Notes: a model not told the origin generated them from the letters alone. 53,396 nt of DNA from an uncultured Collinsella sp. (GCA_900550185.1 URRN01000002.1:1-53396), one strand, 5' to 3'; numbered from the stretch's first letter, positions 1 through 7,882 are shown. Numbers and translations are program-made.

Positions 1-49
1 TAGAAAAAAATCTTTACTTTTGTCAAGCCACATTCAAAATTAGAAACTC

Positions 50-610
50 ATGTACGAATATCTCTCCGGTACCATTTCCGAACTCGCTCCCACCCATGCC
101 GTGTTGGATGTCGGCGGAGTGGGGTACTTTCTTCAGATATCGTTGCAGACATATTCCGAAATCGAGCACTCCGACCGAGTGAAACTGTTCGTTCATTACG
201 TGGTTCGGGAAGACGCCCAGTTGCTTTACGGCTTTGCGTCGAAGGCCGAACGGGAACTGTTCCGCCACCTGATAAGTGTCTCCGGCGTAGGCGGCAATAC
301 CGCCCGGATGATTCTCTCGACCTATTCGCCGAGGGAGTTGCAGGGGATCATCGCTACCGAAAACGCCGTCCTTCTCAAAAATGTCAAGGGATTGGGGCTG
401 AAAACGGCGCAGAAGATCATCGTCGAGTTGAGCGGCAAGATGGCCGGCCTGGGACTGACGGGGGATACTGTTACGGCCCCCGTCGCCGGCGGGGATTACG
501 AGGAGGCGCTTGCGGCGCTGGTCGGCCATAGCCTGACGGTCGACGATGCGCTGACGTTGCGGGGTCTCGCCGAGCTCTACCACATCAACCAAAAGCCCCG
601 ACGCGCGTAG
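50..610 (+). CDS. ruvA: Holliday junction helicase subunit RuvA, C-terminus chimeric
   Basis: RuvA binds four-way DNA junctions and loads the RuvB branch-migration motor. The 186-residue product has the N-terminal OB fold (starts MYEYLSGTISEL) and the two helix-hairpin-helix motifs (SVSGVGGNTARMILS near residues 76-90, NVKGLGLKTAQKIIVEL near 110-126). Its sequence resembles Bacteroidales RuvA, not an actinobacterial one. Domain III starts normally (DYEEALAAL) but then continues as VGHSLTVDD to the stop, which does not look like a RuvA C-terminus, and the length is a little short of the usual 190-200 residues. The upstream ~50 bases are AT-rich, unlike the rest of the window. I read this as a ruvA fused at about base 515-525 to Collinsella sequence. 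Confidence 0.8.
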   Translation: MYEYLSGTISELAPTHAVLDVGGVGYFLQISLQTYSEIEHSDRVKLFVHYVVREDAQLLYGFASKAERELFRHLISVSGVGGNTARMILSTYSPRELQGIIATENAVLLKNVKGLGLKTAQKIIVELSGKMAGLGLTGDTVTAPVAGGDYEEALAALVGHSLTVDDALTLRGLAELYHINQKPRRA

Positions 611-691
611 GACGGGGGCTGGTGGGATAAGCGCCCCTACCTTTCACCTGCTACAATGGGTCAAACTATTGCGATTTCGGAGGTGTCTGCC

Positions 692-1216
692 ATGTCGGAC
701 GATCTTCATCAAACCGCGTCGGGCAAGCGCCGCGACGTTATTAGCTGGGATGAGTTCTTTATGAGCGTGGCCATCGCCGCGCAGCGCCGCAGCAAGGACC
801 CCAACACGCAGGTGGGTGCGTGCATCGCCAACACCAACCACCGCATCCTTTCGGTGGGCTACAACGGTACACCCTCGGCGCTCAACGACGACTTTTTCCC
901 GTGGGGTACGAGCGACGACCCGCTGCAGGACAAGCACAACTACGTGGTCCATGCCGAGGCCAACGCCGTGCTCAACTACCGTGGCTCGCTCAAGGACCTC
1001 GAGGGTTCCACGGTCTACGTCACGCTGTTCCCGTGCCACGACTGCGCCAAGATTTTGGCTCAGGTGGGCGTGGGCGAGGTCGTCTACCTGGACAACAAGT
1101 ACGCCGACACCGATGACGGACGCATCAGCCGCCGCATCCTCGACTCCTGTGGCATCAGCTACCGCCAGGTTATCGTCGATGTTCACATCGGCACCGAGGG
1201 GCGGGCTCAGCAGTAG
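692..1216 (+). CDS. dCMP deaminase family protein
   Basis: Zinc-dependent deoxycytidylate deaminase converting dCMP to dUMP for thymidylate synthesis. The 174-residue product carries the zinc/catalytic motifs HAEANAVLN and PCHDCAK, in the normal order and spacing for the ComEB/dCMP deaminase family. The ATG at 692 is chosen because CGGAGG lies about 9 bases upstream; an in-frame ATG at 656 has no such site. A promoter-like TACAAT lies near 651. It is the first complete gene of the Collinsella part of the window and stands alone, with 170 bases before the next gene. Confidence 0.88.
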   Translation: MSDDLHQTASGKRRDVISWDEFFMSVAIAAQRRSKDPNTQVGACIANTNHRILSVGYNGTPSALNDDFFPWGTSDDPLQDKHNYVVHAEANAVLNYRGSLKDLEGSTVYVTLFPCHDCAKILAQVGVGEVVYLDNKYADTDDGRISRRILDSCGISYRQVIVDVHIGTEGRAQQ

Positions 1217-1387
1217 CGCGTGGCAACGCCAGCTGGCAACAAAAGGCAGCCAAAAGAGCCCCGTCCCAAATTGACTACTCGTGAAAGTCGCGTCTGCGCG
1301 CATGGACGGCTCGTGAGCGGGTACACGGCTGTAGTAACATAGCTCTGTCCGCGGGCGCGCCCGCGTTATTGTGAGAAAGGAGCCCCT

Positions 1388-1666
1388 GTGGCTGTTAACG
1401 AAGAGCTGCTTAAGAAGGTTCTTGAGGAGATTCGCCCCAACCTGCAGGCTGACGGCGGCGATATGGAGTATGTGGGCGTCGACGACGAGGGTGTCGTCAA
1501 GCTGGAGCTGCAGGGCGCCTGCGCCGGCTGCCCTATGAGCGCACTGACCCTGTCCATGGGTATCGAGCGTATCCTCAAGGAGCATGTGCCCGGCGTTACC
1601 CGTGTCGAGCAGGTCAATGCCTCCGGCGAGACCGACGACCTGTACGACGAGTACGCGCCGTTCTAA
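1388..1666 (+). CDS. NifU C-terminal-domain Fe-S scaffold protein
   Basis: A 92-residue stand-alone NifU-like domain, a scaffold that holds and delivers Fe-S clusters. The cluster-binding CxxC is in GACAGCPMS, followed by the family's SALTLSMGIE helix and the usual IERILKEHVPGV segment. The start is GTG at 1388 with AAAGGAG 7 bases upstream. Residues after about 78 form an acidic tail (ETDDLYDEYAPF). It is transcribed alone, about 110 bases before lgt. Confidence 0.87.
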   Translation: MAVNEELLKKVLEEIRPNLQADGGDMEYVGVDDEGVVKLELQGACAGCPMSALTLSMGIERILKEHVPGVTRVEQVNASGETDDLYDEYAPF

Positions 1667-1775
1667 GATGCGAAAGCTGCGGACGGTATACTCCGCATAG
1701 ACGTTACGCCCAAATATGCGGCTGCGAGCGCAAGGCCCGCGGCCGCATTTGTATGTAGGGAGTAGGAGGGTCGAC

Positions 1776-2597
1776 ATGCTCAACGACTTCTACCATATGC
1801 TTGATCCTGTCGCGATCTCGGCGGGCCCCATCACCATCTACTGGTACGGCCTGGCCTACGTGGTCGGCGCTCTGCTCACGGCGGTCGTCATGTATCGCAC
1901 GCAGCGCCGTTGGGGCTTTAACATCACGATTGATGACCTGACGAGTGTCGTGGTCGGCGTGGTCTTTGGCCTCATTATCGGTGCGCGCCTGTTCTACGTC
2001 GTCTTTTACGGTGATGGCTACTACTGGGCGCACCCGCTCGAGATCTTTGCCACCAACGAGGGCGGCATGAGCTTCCATGGCGGCTTGGTGGGCGGCATTA
2101 TCGGCGGCGTGCTCGTGTGCCGCATGTACAAGCTCGACGCCTGGACCATCGCCGACCTTGCCGTTATCGGTGCTCCGCTGGCCTTATGTCTGGGACGCTG
2201 CGCCAACTTTGTCAACGGCGAGCTGTGGGGCAAGCCGACCGATCTGCCCTGGGGCGTGATCTTTGGCGGCACCGCGGGCGATATGCCGCGTCACCCCTCC
2301 CAGCTCTACGAGGCATTTCTTGAGGGCATCGTGCTCTTTTGCATTCTGCAGGTGCTCAGCCGCAAAAAGCCGCTACTGCCCCAAGGCACGTTTATGGGCG
2401 TGTTTGTGATGGGTTACGGCATCGTCCGCTTCCTCATTGAGTTTGTGCGCGTGCCCGATGCGCAGCTGGGCTATCTGCTGGGCGGCGTCATCACCATGGG
2501 TCAGCTGTTGAGTCTGCCACTCGTAATCGCGGGCCTGGCGCTCATCATCTTCGCTCGTCGCCGCAACCAGCCCCAGCGCATCTACCTCGACGCCTAA
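1776..2597 (+). CDS. lgt: Prolipoprotein diacylglyceryl transferase
   Basis: Integral membrane enzyme that transfers diacylglycerol from phosphatidylglycerol to the lipobox cysteine of prolipoproteins. The 273-residue product shows the Lgt landmarks: ITIYWYGLAYVVG near the N-terminus, SFHGGLVGGIIGG, GRCANFVNGELWG and RHPSQLYEA, plus about seven hydrophobic segments. ATG 1776 follows GTAGGAGGG at good spacing; the longer in-frame start at 1716 lacks a site. A palindromic repeat begins directly after the stop codon. Confidence 0.95.
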   Translation: MLNDFYHMLDPVAISAGPITIYWYGLAYVVGALLTAVVMYRTQRRWGFNITIDDLTSVVVGVVFGLIIGARLFYVVFYGDGYYWAHPLEIFATNEGGMSFHGGLVGGIIGGVLVCRMYKLDAWTIADLAVIGAPLALCLGRCANFVNGELWGKPTDLPWGVIFGGTAGDMPRHPSQLYEAFLEGIVLFCILQVLSRKKPLLPQGTFMGVFVMGYGIVRFLIEFVRVPDAQLGYLLGGVITMGQLLSLPLVIAGLALIIFARRRNQPQRIYLDA

Positions 2598-2630
2598 CCA
2601 CCGCAAAGGGGACAGGCACCTTTGTGGTGG
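2598..2630. repeat. Palindromic intergenic repeat after lgt
   Basis: Inverted repeat with arms 2598-2609 and 2619-2630 (11 of 12 pairs) around GGACAGGCA. It starts at the base after the lgt stop. Small palindromes of this GGGGACAGG type are, from general knowledge, frequent between Collinsella genes. It may help end the lgt transcript. Confidence 0.6.
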
Positions 2631-2661
2631 TTCGCTGGGCAACGATGACAGAACCGTAACG

Positions 2662-2709
2662 TTTCCCCAGATAAAACCTGCCAAAATAAACCTGTCCCTT
2701 TTTGGCAGG
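2662..2709 (+). repeat. Dispersed palindromic repeat, copy 1 (terminator-like)
   Basis: Contains a perfect inverted repeat AACCTGCCAAAA / TTTTGGCAGGTT. The same ~47-base unit occurs in reverse orientation at 51848-51894 on the other side of the prophage with few mismatches, so it is a dispersed host element and not phage sequence. It sits between lgt and the next gene and could act as a terminator. Confidence 0.65.
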
Positions 2710-2732
2710 TTTCTAGAAAGGCTCTTTGGACT

Positions 2733-4916
2733 GTGAAGGATTCCGATCTCTCCACAACGGCTGCGCGCGACGCTGCCCGCATCGTCTGGTTTAAGCGCTA
2801 CCCCGCCAAGCAGACGCTCATCGCATTTTTGCTCGCGCTGTTGGCGACCACGGCGTTTTCCATCGATCCCGCCCCGGTATCGAGCAACGCAGTCTTGGCG
2901 ATTGACCCCAAAGCCTCGGGCATGCTGTACGTGTGCTACGAGGTGCTCCTCTCGTTTGCCGGCCATACCGACGCGGTCATGCTGCTTGCGCTTGCCTGCC
3001 TGCTCACGCTGCCGTTTCGCTACGTGTTCTTTGGCCGTGGCGACACCTGGCGTCCATCGATCATTCTGCCGTCGCTGTTCTTCGCCATCTGCATGGTGTT
3101 CGGCCGCAGCTACGACCTCACCGACTCGGCCGAGATTGTCCTTGGCGACAAAGCCCGCATCGTCTGCGCCTGGATTGGCGGCGCGGGCTGGATGCTCTTA
3201 GCGATCGTGGCCTTCTATTTGGCTTTTGAGTGCCTGGATTGGCTGAGCTCTCGGCGCATTCCGTTTTCCGAAGCGCACTTTGGCCGCGTATGGCGTGTGA
3301 CTCACGCCGTGCTCTCGGTCCATCCCTTTGCCGGGCCCTTCCTGGTGCTTATGATCGCCTGGGCGCCCACGCTCATCGCTTCGCTGCCTGGCCTTTTTAT
3401 GGGAGATACGGGCGCGCAGATTCGCCAGTGGTTCAACTATCCCAACGGCACGAGCGACTACTTGCGTCTGCTCAATCCTAATGTGTTGCTCAACGGGCAT
3501 CATCCCGTAGTGCACACGGCCATTATCGGCTCGTGCGTTCAGCTGGGGCTTTCGCTGTTCAACAGCGCTAACGCGGGTCTTGCCATCTACACCTGCGCTC
3601 AATTTGTCATCACGGCTGCCTGCATGGCCTATTCCATTTCGTCGCTGCGCAAATTGGGCGTGAGCCTGCCGGTTCGCGGTGCGATCCTGCTGTTCTTTGC
3701 GTTTATGCCGATGTTCTCTAACTACGCGGCGTTGCTCACCAAAGACGTGCTCTTTGCCGACGCGTTCTTGGTGCTGCTGGTACAGACCGTCAAGCTCGTG
3801 GCATGTGGCTTGCCCCGTCGTGATGCCAATGTCGAGCGAGCGGGCGAGAAAGCCCCCGTGTTCTTTGCGCGCCACGACTGGCTGCTGCTCGCTCTGGGCG
3901 CCATGGGTTCCACGTTTCTGCGCAACGGCGGCCTGGTGTTTCCCCTGGCGGCATGCGTAATCGCGGCGGCGTTTTGCGTATGGGACGTGCATGTGGCTCG
4001 TCGTGCAGCCAAGCAGACTGGTGCTGCGCCTTCGGGCACCATCCCGCGTTTCCGCTGGGTTGGCGTTCTCGCGGTGCTCGCGCTCTGCCTTGCCTCTAAT
4101 ATGTACTTCACCAAGGTCTTTATGCCGGCGCACGACATTACGCCCGGCTCCAAGCGCGAAATCCTCTCGATTCCGTTCCAGCAGACGGCTCGTTTCGTCC
4201 AAAAGCACGACGGCCTCAACTCGGGCGTCAACCCCACGGTTAAGGAGGACGGCACCATCGTGGAGGCTCCTTGCGACGGTTCGGTGACCGACGAAGAGCG
4301 TGCCGTGATCGACCGCGTACTCAAGTACGAGAACCTGGGCCGCCGCTACAACCCCGACAAGTCCGATGCCGTCAAGAACTGCTTTAACGAGTACGCCTCG
4401 CAGGAGGACATCGATGCCTATTTTGAGGTATGGGCTCAGATGTTTAAGAAGGATCCCGAGTGCTATATTTCGGCGCTTATCAATAACTACTATGGTTATT
4501 TTTATCCGAGCACGCGCGATGCCTGGGTCTACAGCACGGCGCGTAGTGCCGAGATCATGGCGCGCCCCGACAACCTCAAATACTTCGACTTCCATCCGGT
4601 AGACAGCAACGTGGTGCGCTGGTGCGACCACCTGATCAACCTGTATCGCGTGGCAGTACAACGCATCCCGTTTATTTCGCTCACCATGAGCTCGGCCACC
4701 TATGTGTGGATCATGATCGCCGTGGTGGTCTACCTGCTGCGTCGTCATTCATGGCGTGCGCTGGCGATCTGGGTGCCGCTGTTGGGCGTACTCGCTGTGT
4801 GCCTGATTGGCCCGTGCAACGGCTCGACCTACATGCGCTACCTGTATCCGGTCATCGCCTGCATGCCCTTCGCCATCGGCGCCACCGTCACCCGCAGCGA
4901 CTTCCTCTGGTCCTAA
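2733..4916 (+). CDS. Large polytopic membrane protein, DUF6020-like
   Basis: A 727-residue protein with many hydrophobic segments (roughly 30-50, 70-90, 105-125, 145-165, 195-220, 265-300, 310-350, 385-415, 445-465, and several in the last 100 residues). A hydrophilic, presumably extracytoplasmic, domain lies at about 470-640. The topology resembles glycosyltransferase-C type or DUF6020 proteins common in Collinsella and Firmicutes; a substrate cannot be named. The GTG start at 2733 has AGAAAGG upstream with a long spacer of 11 bases. The prophage is inserted about 150 bases after its stop, so the gene is intact. Confidence 0.75.
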   Translation: MKDSDLSTTAARDAARIVWFKRYPAKQTLIAFLLALLATTAFSIDPAPVSSNAVLAIDPKASGMLYVCYEVLLSFAGHTDAVMLLALACLLTLPFRYVFFGRGDTWRPSIILPSLFFAICMVFGRSYDLTDSAEIVLGDKARIVCAWIGGAGWMLLAIVAFYLAFECLDWLSSRRIPFSEAHFGRVWRVTHAVLSVHPFAGPFLVLMIAWAPTLIASLPGLFMGDTGAQIRQWFNYPNGTSDYLRLLNPNVLLNGHHPVVHTAIIGSCVQLGLSLFNSANAGLAIYTCAQFVITAACMAYSISSLRKLGVSLPVRGAILLFFAFMPMFSNYAALLTKDVLFADAFLVLLVQTVKLVACGLPRRDANVERAGEKAPVFFARHDWLLLALGAMGSTFLRNGGLVFPLAACVIAAAFCVWDVHVARRAAKQTGAAPSGTIPRFRWVGVLAVLALCLASNMYFTKVFMPAHDITPGSKREILSIPFQQTARFVQKHDGLNSGVNPTVKEDGTIVEAPCDGSVTDEERAVIDRVLKYENLGRRYNPDKSDAVKNCFNEYASQEDIDAYFEVWAQMFKKDPECYISALINNYYGYFYPSTRDAWVYSTARSAEIMARPDNLKYFDFHPVDSNVVRWCDHLINLYRVAVQRIPFISLTMSSATYVWIMIAVVVYLLRRHSWRALAIWVPLLGVLAVCLIGPCNGSTYMRYLYPVIACMPFAIGATVTRSDFLWS

Positions 4917-4917
4917 C

Positions 4918-4950
4918 TTGGTGCATTGGGGTCAGGTTTCTTTGCACCAA
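4918..4950 (+). terminator. Hairpin after the DUF6020-like gene
   Basis: Perfect 8-bp arms TTGGTGCA (4918-4925) and TGCACCAA (4943-4950) around a 17-base loop containing GGGGTCAGG, starting right after the stop codon. There is no T-run on the plus strand, so it may be another intergenic palindrome of the host instead of a true terminator. Confidence 0.4.
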
Positions 4951-5067
4951 AGGGGCCATCATCACGACGCCTTCATTTTGGGGTTTATCTCGCAGGCCAG
5001 TAGGTATATCATAACGACTGATATTTACAAATAATAAACCAGCAGGTAGAACGCTTGCATAAAATGA

Positions 5068-5078
5068 TTTGGTCCCTA
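5068..5078. other. Putative attL core
   Basis: TTTGGTCCCTA lies immediately downstream of the integrase stop and recurs exactly at 49211-49221 after the last phage gene. A second partial copy (GTCCCTA) follows at 5082-5088. The exact crossover cannot be fixed without an empty-site sequence. Confidence 0.5.
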
Positions 5079-5085
5079 AAAGTCC

Positions 5086-6201
5086 CTATGGAACAAGACC
5101 TGCTTCCTGAAACGCGTCCGCTACCGTGTTGACGAGCATCATTAAACTCGCGCGGACATAGTGCTTGGCCGACACGCTTGAGCCTGAGTGACCCATTAAG
5201 ACTTCTAGGGTGTCTGGTGCAATCCTTACCTCGTACTGCCAGCTTGTGCGCCATGAGTTGCGGAGGTTGCGCAACGGGTGGTACTCGAACCCGAGCCGTT
5301 CGGCCTCGCGCTCCCATATCGCCTTCATCCTCGCGGACGTGAGCGGTCCGCCCTTCATGTTCTCGATGAAAAGGCAGTGTCCGCCATCGACTCGTTCATC
5401 GGCGATTTCCGCGAGACGTTCACCCCATCTGCCGGGAATGACGACATAGCGTCGGCTGCTCTCGGTCTTAACGCGCTCGACGACGCCTTGCCCGCGTACG
5501 GCCTCGCGCTCGATTGGGACGACGGCGCAGACCGTCCCGTTGCCGGCTCTGACAAGCTCGACCGACGCAGGGTCGACGGCGGCTGCCTCGCCAGGCCGGC
5601 ATGATCCGAACGCACCGAGCAGGAATATACCCTCCATGCGCGAGCCGTGCAGCAGTTCCGCCATGCGGACAAGCTCCGCCATGTCATACACTCCGGCGTC
5701 CATCTTCGCCACATCGCCAGGCATCTCGAGGCCGACGGAGGTCGGGTCGGAATCGGTAAGCTCGAACTTGACGGCGGTGCGGTAGATTCCGGACAGCATG
5801 TTAACGGCACGCTGGGCCTGGTTTTTCGTCATGGAGTCTATCCACTCCTGGATGGCGAGCGGTCTAACCGATGAGAGCAAGCAGTCCCCGAACTTAGGCT
5901 CGACGTACCTACGCCATGTCGACCTGTACATGTTCAACGTGTTCTCTGCTAAACGCTTCTCGCATGACGGCCAGTACAGCGCGTCAAATACGTAACGCAC
6001 TGTGTATGTCCTGCGCTCGTCGGTTGAGTGCAGCTCGATCAGCCTGTCTCGCTCCCTGCGAGCCTCCGTAAGCGTGCCGGTGAAGTTGGAGCTGAGTCTC
6101 CTGTACCCCTTGCCGTCGCGCTTGTCTCCCCAATAGCGTATGCGGTACCTGTTGCGGTCGAGTTTGGCAATCGAACCCTTCTCTGCCCTCATGCGTGGCA
6201 T
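5086..6201 (-). CDS. int: Tyrosine site-specific integrase
   Basis: Integrates and excises the prophage through attP/attB recombination. The 371-residue protein has an N-terminal arm-binding region (residues 1-60), a SAM-like core-binding domain (about 65-165) and a C-terminal catalytic domain with R202 (GSCRPGEAA), K245 (VKTESSRR), H308 and R311 (HPLRNLR), H338 (LMGHSG) and nucleophile Y348 (KHYVRAS), so the catalytic set is complete. AGGAGGGCAGG precedes the ATG. It is the last gene of a leftward operon with two XRE regulators and ends about 10 bases from the attL repeat, the usual arrangement. Confidence 0.95.
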   Translation of the reverse strand: MPRMRAEKGSIAKLDRNRYRIRYWGDKRDGKGYRRLSSNFTGTLTEARRERDRLIELHSTDERRTYTVRYVFDALYWPSCEKRLAENTLNMYRSTWRRYVEPKFGDCLLSSVRPLAIQEWIDSMTKNQAQRAVNMLSGIYRTAVKFELTDSDPTSVGLEMPGDVAKMDAGVYDMAELVRMAELLHGSRMEGIFLLGAFGSCRPGEAAAVDPASVELVRAGNGTVCAVVPIEREAVRGQGVVERVKTESSRRYVVIPGRWGERLAEIADERVDGGHCLFIENMKGGPLTSARMKAIWEREAERLGFEYHPLRNLRNSWRTSWQYEVRIAPDTLEVLMGHSGSSVSAKHYVRASLMMLVNTVADAFQEAGLVP

Positions 6202-6280
6202 AATTTACCTGCCCTCCTGCTGTAAGCGGGTCGGTCCTGTGGGGCGTCGTGCATCTTGGCGGGTGGCGACGCCCTGCTTT

Positions 6281-6610
6281 CTAATCGTCTGACTCTCCCT
6301 CGGACATTTTCGCCTGGTCGCGTGCGTAGTCCAAGAGGCGTCTCTTTCGCTCGACAGTGCAGGCCTCGTAGCTGTCGAGAAGCCACTGTCTGAGATAGTC
6401 CTCCTTTCTTTTCGGCGGTGTGCGCCCGGCAAGCTCGTCCAGCGTGCACCCAAGCCTGTCAGCAATCTCCGCCGCACGCTCGAGCGACATCTTTCGCTTT
6501 CCGGACTCATAGCTCTGATACGTGTCGTATTTCATCCCGATTGCATCGCTGAAGGCCTTGCCGTTCGGGTACCCGGCCCTCGCCCTGAGCGCCCGGAGCC
6601 TCGTCACCAT
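6281..6610 (-). CDS. XRE-family helix-turn-helix regulator
   Basis: 109 residues with an N-terminal helix-turn-helix of the Xre/Cro type (LRALRARAGYPNGKAFSDAIG then YDTYQSYESGKRKMS, residues 3-45) and the typical LGCTLDELAGR end of the domain. The C-terminal half (about 60-109) is charged and helical and has no peptidase motif. AGAGGAG lies 7 bases before the ATG. It lies between the other regulator and integrase in one leftward operon, so it is probably expressed in the lysogen. Confidence 0.85.
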   Translation of the reverse strand: MVTRLRALRARAGYPNGKAFSDAIGMKYDTYQSYESGKRKMSLERAAEIADRLGCTLDELAGRTPPKRKEDYLRQWLLDSYEACTVERKRRLLDYARDQAKMSEGESDD

Positions 6611-6636
6611 ATTCGTCTCCTCTCGTGTTCGCGAGC

Positions 6637-6966
6637 CTACTCCGCACTCATCGCACCCTGGAACTCAGCGTATTCGGAAACCTTGTCCTTGGCCTCCTGC
6701 GTGCACTTGCGGTAGTCGTCGAGCAGTTCGGCCTCATCGTGCGTGAGCGGCGGAGGCGCGAAATGTGAAGGCTTTCTGCCAACAAGCTCGTCTAGGGAGA
6801 CGTTGAGCGACTCCGCGATCGTGACGGCGCTTTTCAGCGTCGGCGTCTTCGCCCCGCTCATGTAACTGGAGATTAAACCGCTGCTCAGACCGCTAATTCT
6901 GCATAGGTCTGCTGGCTTCATTCCTCGAGAGGCGAGGATGTCTGGAAGACCCTTCAAAAGAATCAT
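6637..6966 (-). CDS. XRE-family regulator, probable lysogeny repressor
   Basis: 109 residues with an N-terminal HTH (LPDILASRGMKPADLCRISG, then LSSGLISSYMSGAKTPTL) and LNVSLDELVGRKP at the end of the domain. The C-terminal 45 residues are helical and resemble the tail of its neighbour at 6281-6610, suggesting an old duplication. As the first gene of the leftward operon, facing the Cro-like gene across the operator region, it is the best candidate for the CI-type repressor. No LexA/CI-type autoprotease domain is present, so RecA-driven self-cleavage is unlikely. Confidence 0.85.
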   Translation of the reverse strand: MILLKGLPDILASRGMKPADLCRISGLSSGLISSYMSGAKTPTLKSAVTIAESLNVSLDELVGRKPSHFAPPPLTHDEAELLDDYRKCTQEAKDKVSEYAEFQGAMSAE

Positions 6967-7012
6967 GGCAACTCCTTACTCCCTATCGAGAGTAATTTTA
7001 CCCAAAAAGATG

Positions 7013-7041
7013 TTGACAAAGCTCCCAACGGGGAGCAATAT
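7013..7041 (+). promoter_or_regulatory. Early rightward promoter with embedded operator
   Basis: Consensus -35 TTGACA at 7013-7018, a 17-bp spacer and a weaker -10 (CAATAT) at 7036-7041, ending about 56 bases before the Cro-like gene. The spacer is almost entirely the palindrome of operator copy 1, so a bound repressor would block polymerase directly. Confidence 0.6.
7021..7036. promoter_or_regulatory. Operator palindrome copy 1
   Basis: GCTCCCAACGGGGAGC, arms GCTCCC and GGGAGC around AACG. It lies between the -35 and -10 of the early promoter. An identical copy lies 33 bases downstream. Confidence 0.7.
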
Positions 7042-7053
7042 CAGTAATCGAAA

Positions 7054-7069
7054 GCTCCCAACGGGGAGC
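7054..7069. promoter_or_regulatory. Operator palindrome copy 2
   Basis: Exact second copy of GCTCCCAACGGGGAGC, preceded by AA as is copy 1. The 33-bp centre spacing is about three helical turns, placing both copies on nearly the same face of DNA, as expected for cooperative binding by one of the XRE regulators. Confidence 0.7.
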
Positions 7070-7097
7070 AAGCGAGTTCCCAGAAAGGAGGAATGGG

Positions 7098-7307
7098 ATG
7101 GACAACGACTTCGCAAGGAAAGTCTCGGCATATATCGCCGAGCACGGAATCACCCAGCAGAAGGTCGCCGACGTACTAGGCATCTGCTGGAACGCGGTCC
7201 ACTACAAGCTGACTGGCGAAAAGCCGTTCACGCTTCAGGAGGCAATCAAGCTCGCCGACTGGATGGACTGCTCACTCGACTGGCTCACCGGGCGCAAACC
7301 CGAATAG
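7098..7307 (+). CDS. Cro-like XRE helix-turn-helix protein
   Basis: 69-residue protein that is essentially only an HTH domain: ITQQKVADVLGICWNAVHY at residues 18-36, then TLQEAIKLADWMDCSL and LTGRKPE. AGAAAGGAGGAATGGG gives a strong ribosome site. As the first rightward gene, just after two operator palindromes, it is probably the Cro-type lytic regulator. It is separated from the next rightward gene by a long non-coding segment and the tRNA array. Confidence 0.88.
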   Translation: MDNDFARKVSAYIAEHGITQQKVADVLGICWNAVHYKLTGEKPFTLQEAIKLADWMDCSLDWLTGRKPE

Positions 7308-7314
7308 CCGAAGC

Positions 7315-7440
7315 GTTTTCCCTCGCGGACTCGACTGAACTCCTCTCTGAAGACTGACCACTTCCTTCACGGGCAATTTTCACCTGCCTCCGACTCCTGG
7401 GCAGGCCTTCCCTACATCAGTCGAGTCCGCGCGGGAAACC
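7315..7440. repeat. Long inverted repeat with nested hairpin after cro-like gene
   Basis: Arms 7315-7338 and 7417-7440 pair at 22 of 24 positions, including 15 contiguous bases (CGCGGACTCGACTGA and its complement). The 78-base loop holds a second hairpin CCTGCC (7383-7388) / GGCAGG (7400-7405). The left arm begins 7 bases after the stop codon. It could be a structured RNA at the end of the cro transcript or a regulator of read-through into the tRNA array. No family recognised. Confidence 0.5.
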
Positions 7441-7725
7441 GCACGCCCGTCCGAATGGGCGTGCACCTTGAGTACAGAATATGCGCCCCGGAAGGGGTAA
7501 GGCCCGAACGGCATCGCGCCGGGAGGGCGGCAAGCCGTGAGTGCCAAAGCCGCGACGCGCGGAAACCACGGCAACACGGGGGCGGGCGATTGCAGCGCCT
7601 CCAGACCAGCGGCCGCAACGGCCGATACGACATCGGAAAACCAAGGCAGCCCTGCCACTTGGCTGCCGCGTCGTAAGAAGATGTGTACAGCAGCGTATCG
7701 GTCGCCGCGGCCGCTGGTCGAAACG
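7441..7725. other. Non-coding GC-rich segment before the tRNA array
   Basis: Contains a perfect 8-bp hairpin GCACGCCC (7441-7448) / GGGCGTGC (7457-7464) and another hairpin GGCAGCC/GGCTGCC near 7645-7668. A weak GTG reading frame from 7537 (MSAKAATRGNHGN...) has a GGGAGGG upstream but is low-complexity and runs into the first tRNA, so I do not call it a gene. Confidence 0.4.
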
Positions 7726-7802
7726 TTCTCGGTGGTGTAACAGTTCTAGCACGGTTGATTCTGATTCAGCCGGTCAGGGTTCGACTCCCTGCCGAGAAGC
7801 CA
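7726..7802 (+). tRNA. tRNA-Gln(CTG)
   Basis: Acceptor arms TTCTCGG / CCGAGAA, discriminator G and encoded CCA. Anticodon stem GTTGA/TCAGC with loop TTCTGAT gives CTG (codon CAG). T arm CAGGG-TTCGACT-CCCTG is normal. The D loop AACAGTTCTA lacks the usual GG. Confidence 0.88.
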
Positions 7803-7803
7803 T

Positions 7804-7878
7804 CGCGGGATAGAGTACAGGTAACTCACCGGCCTCATAAGCCGGGCCATGCGGGTTCGATTCCCGCTCCCGCGACCA
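7804..7878 (+). tRNA. tRNA with anticodon CAT (Met or Ile2)
   Basis: Acceptor CGCGGGA / TCCCGCG with a C1-G72 pair, so it is not a standard initiator. Anticodon stem CCGGC/GCCGG, loop CTCATAA (CAT). T arm GCGGG-TTCGATT-CCCGC and D-loop GG are normal. Elongator Met and lysidine-modified Ile2 cannot be told apart here. CCA is encoded. Confidence 0.88.
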
Positions 7879-7882
7879 ACAC

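Noticed and set aside
7021..7069. Two identical palindromes as a possible CRISPR remnant
   Set aside because: Only two copies, each palindromic, placed inside a promoter; operators explain them better, and no cas gene is present.
7537..7740. Possible 67-codon gene before the tRNA array
   Set aside because: Low-complexity Ala/Thr/Ser composition and overlap with tRNA-Gln; the fair ribosome site alone is not enough.
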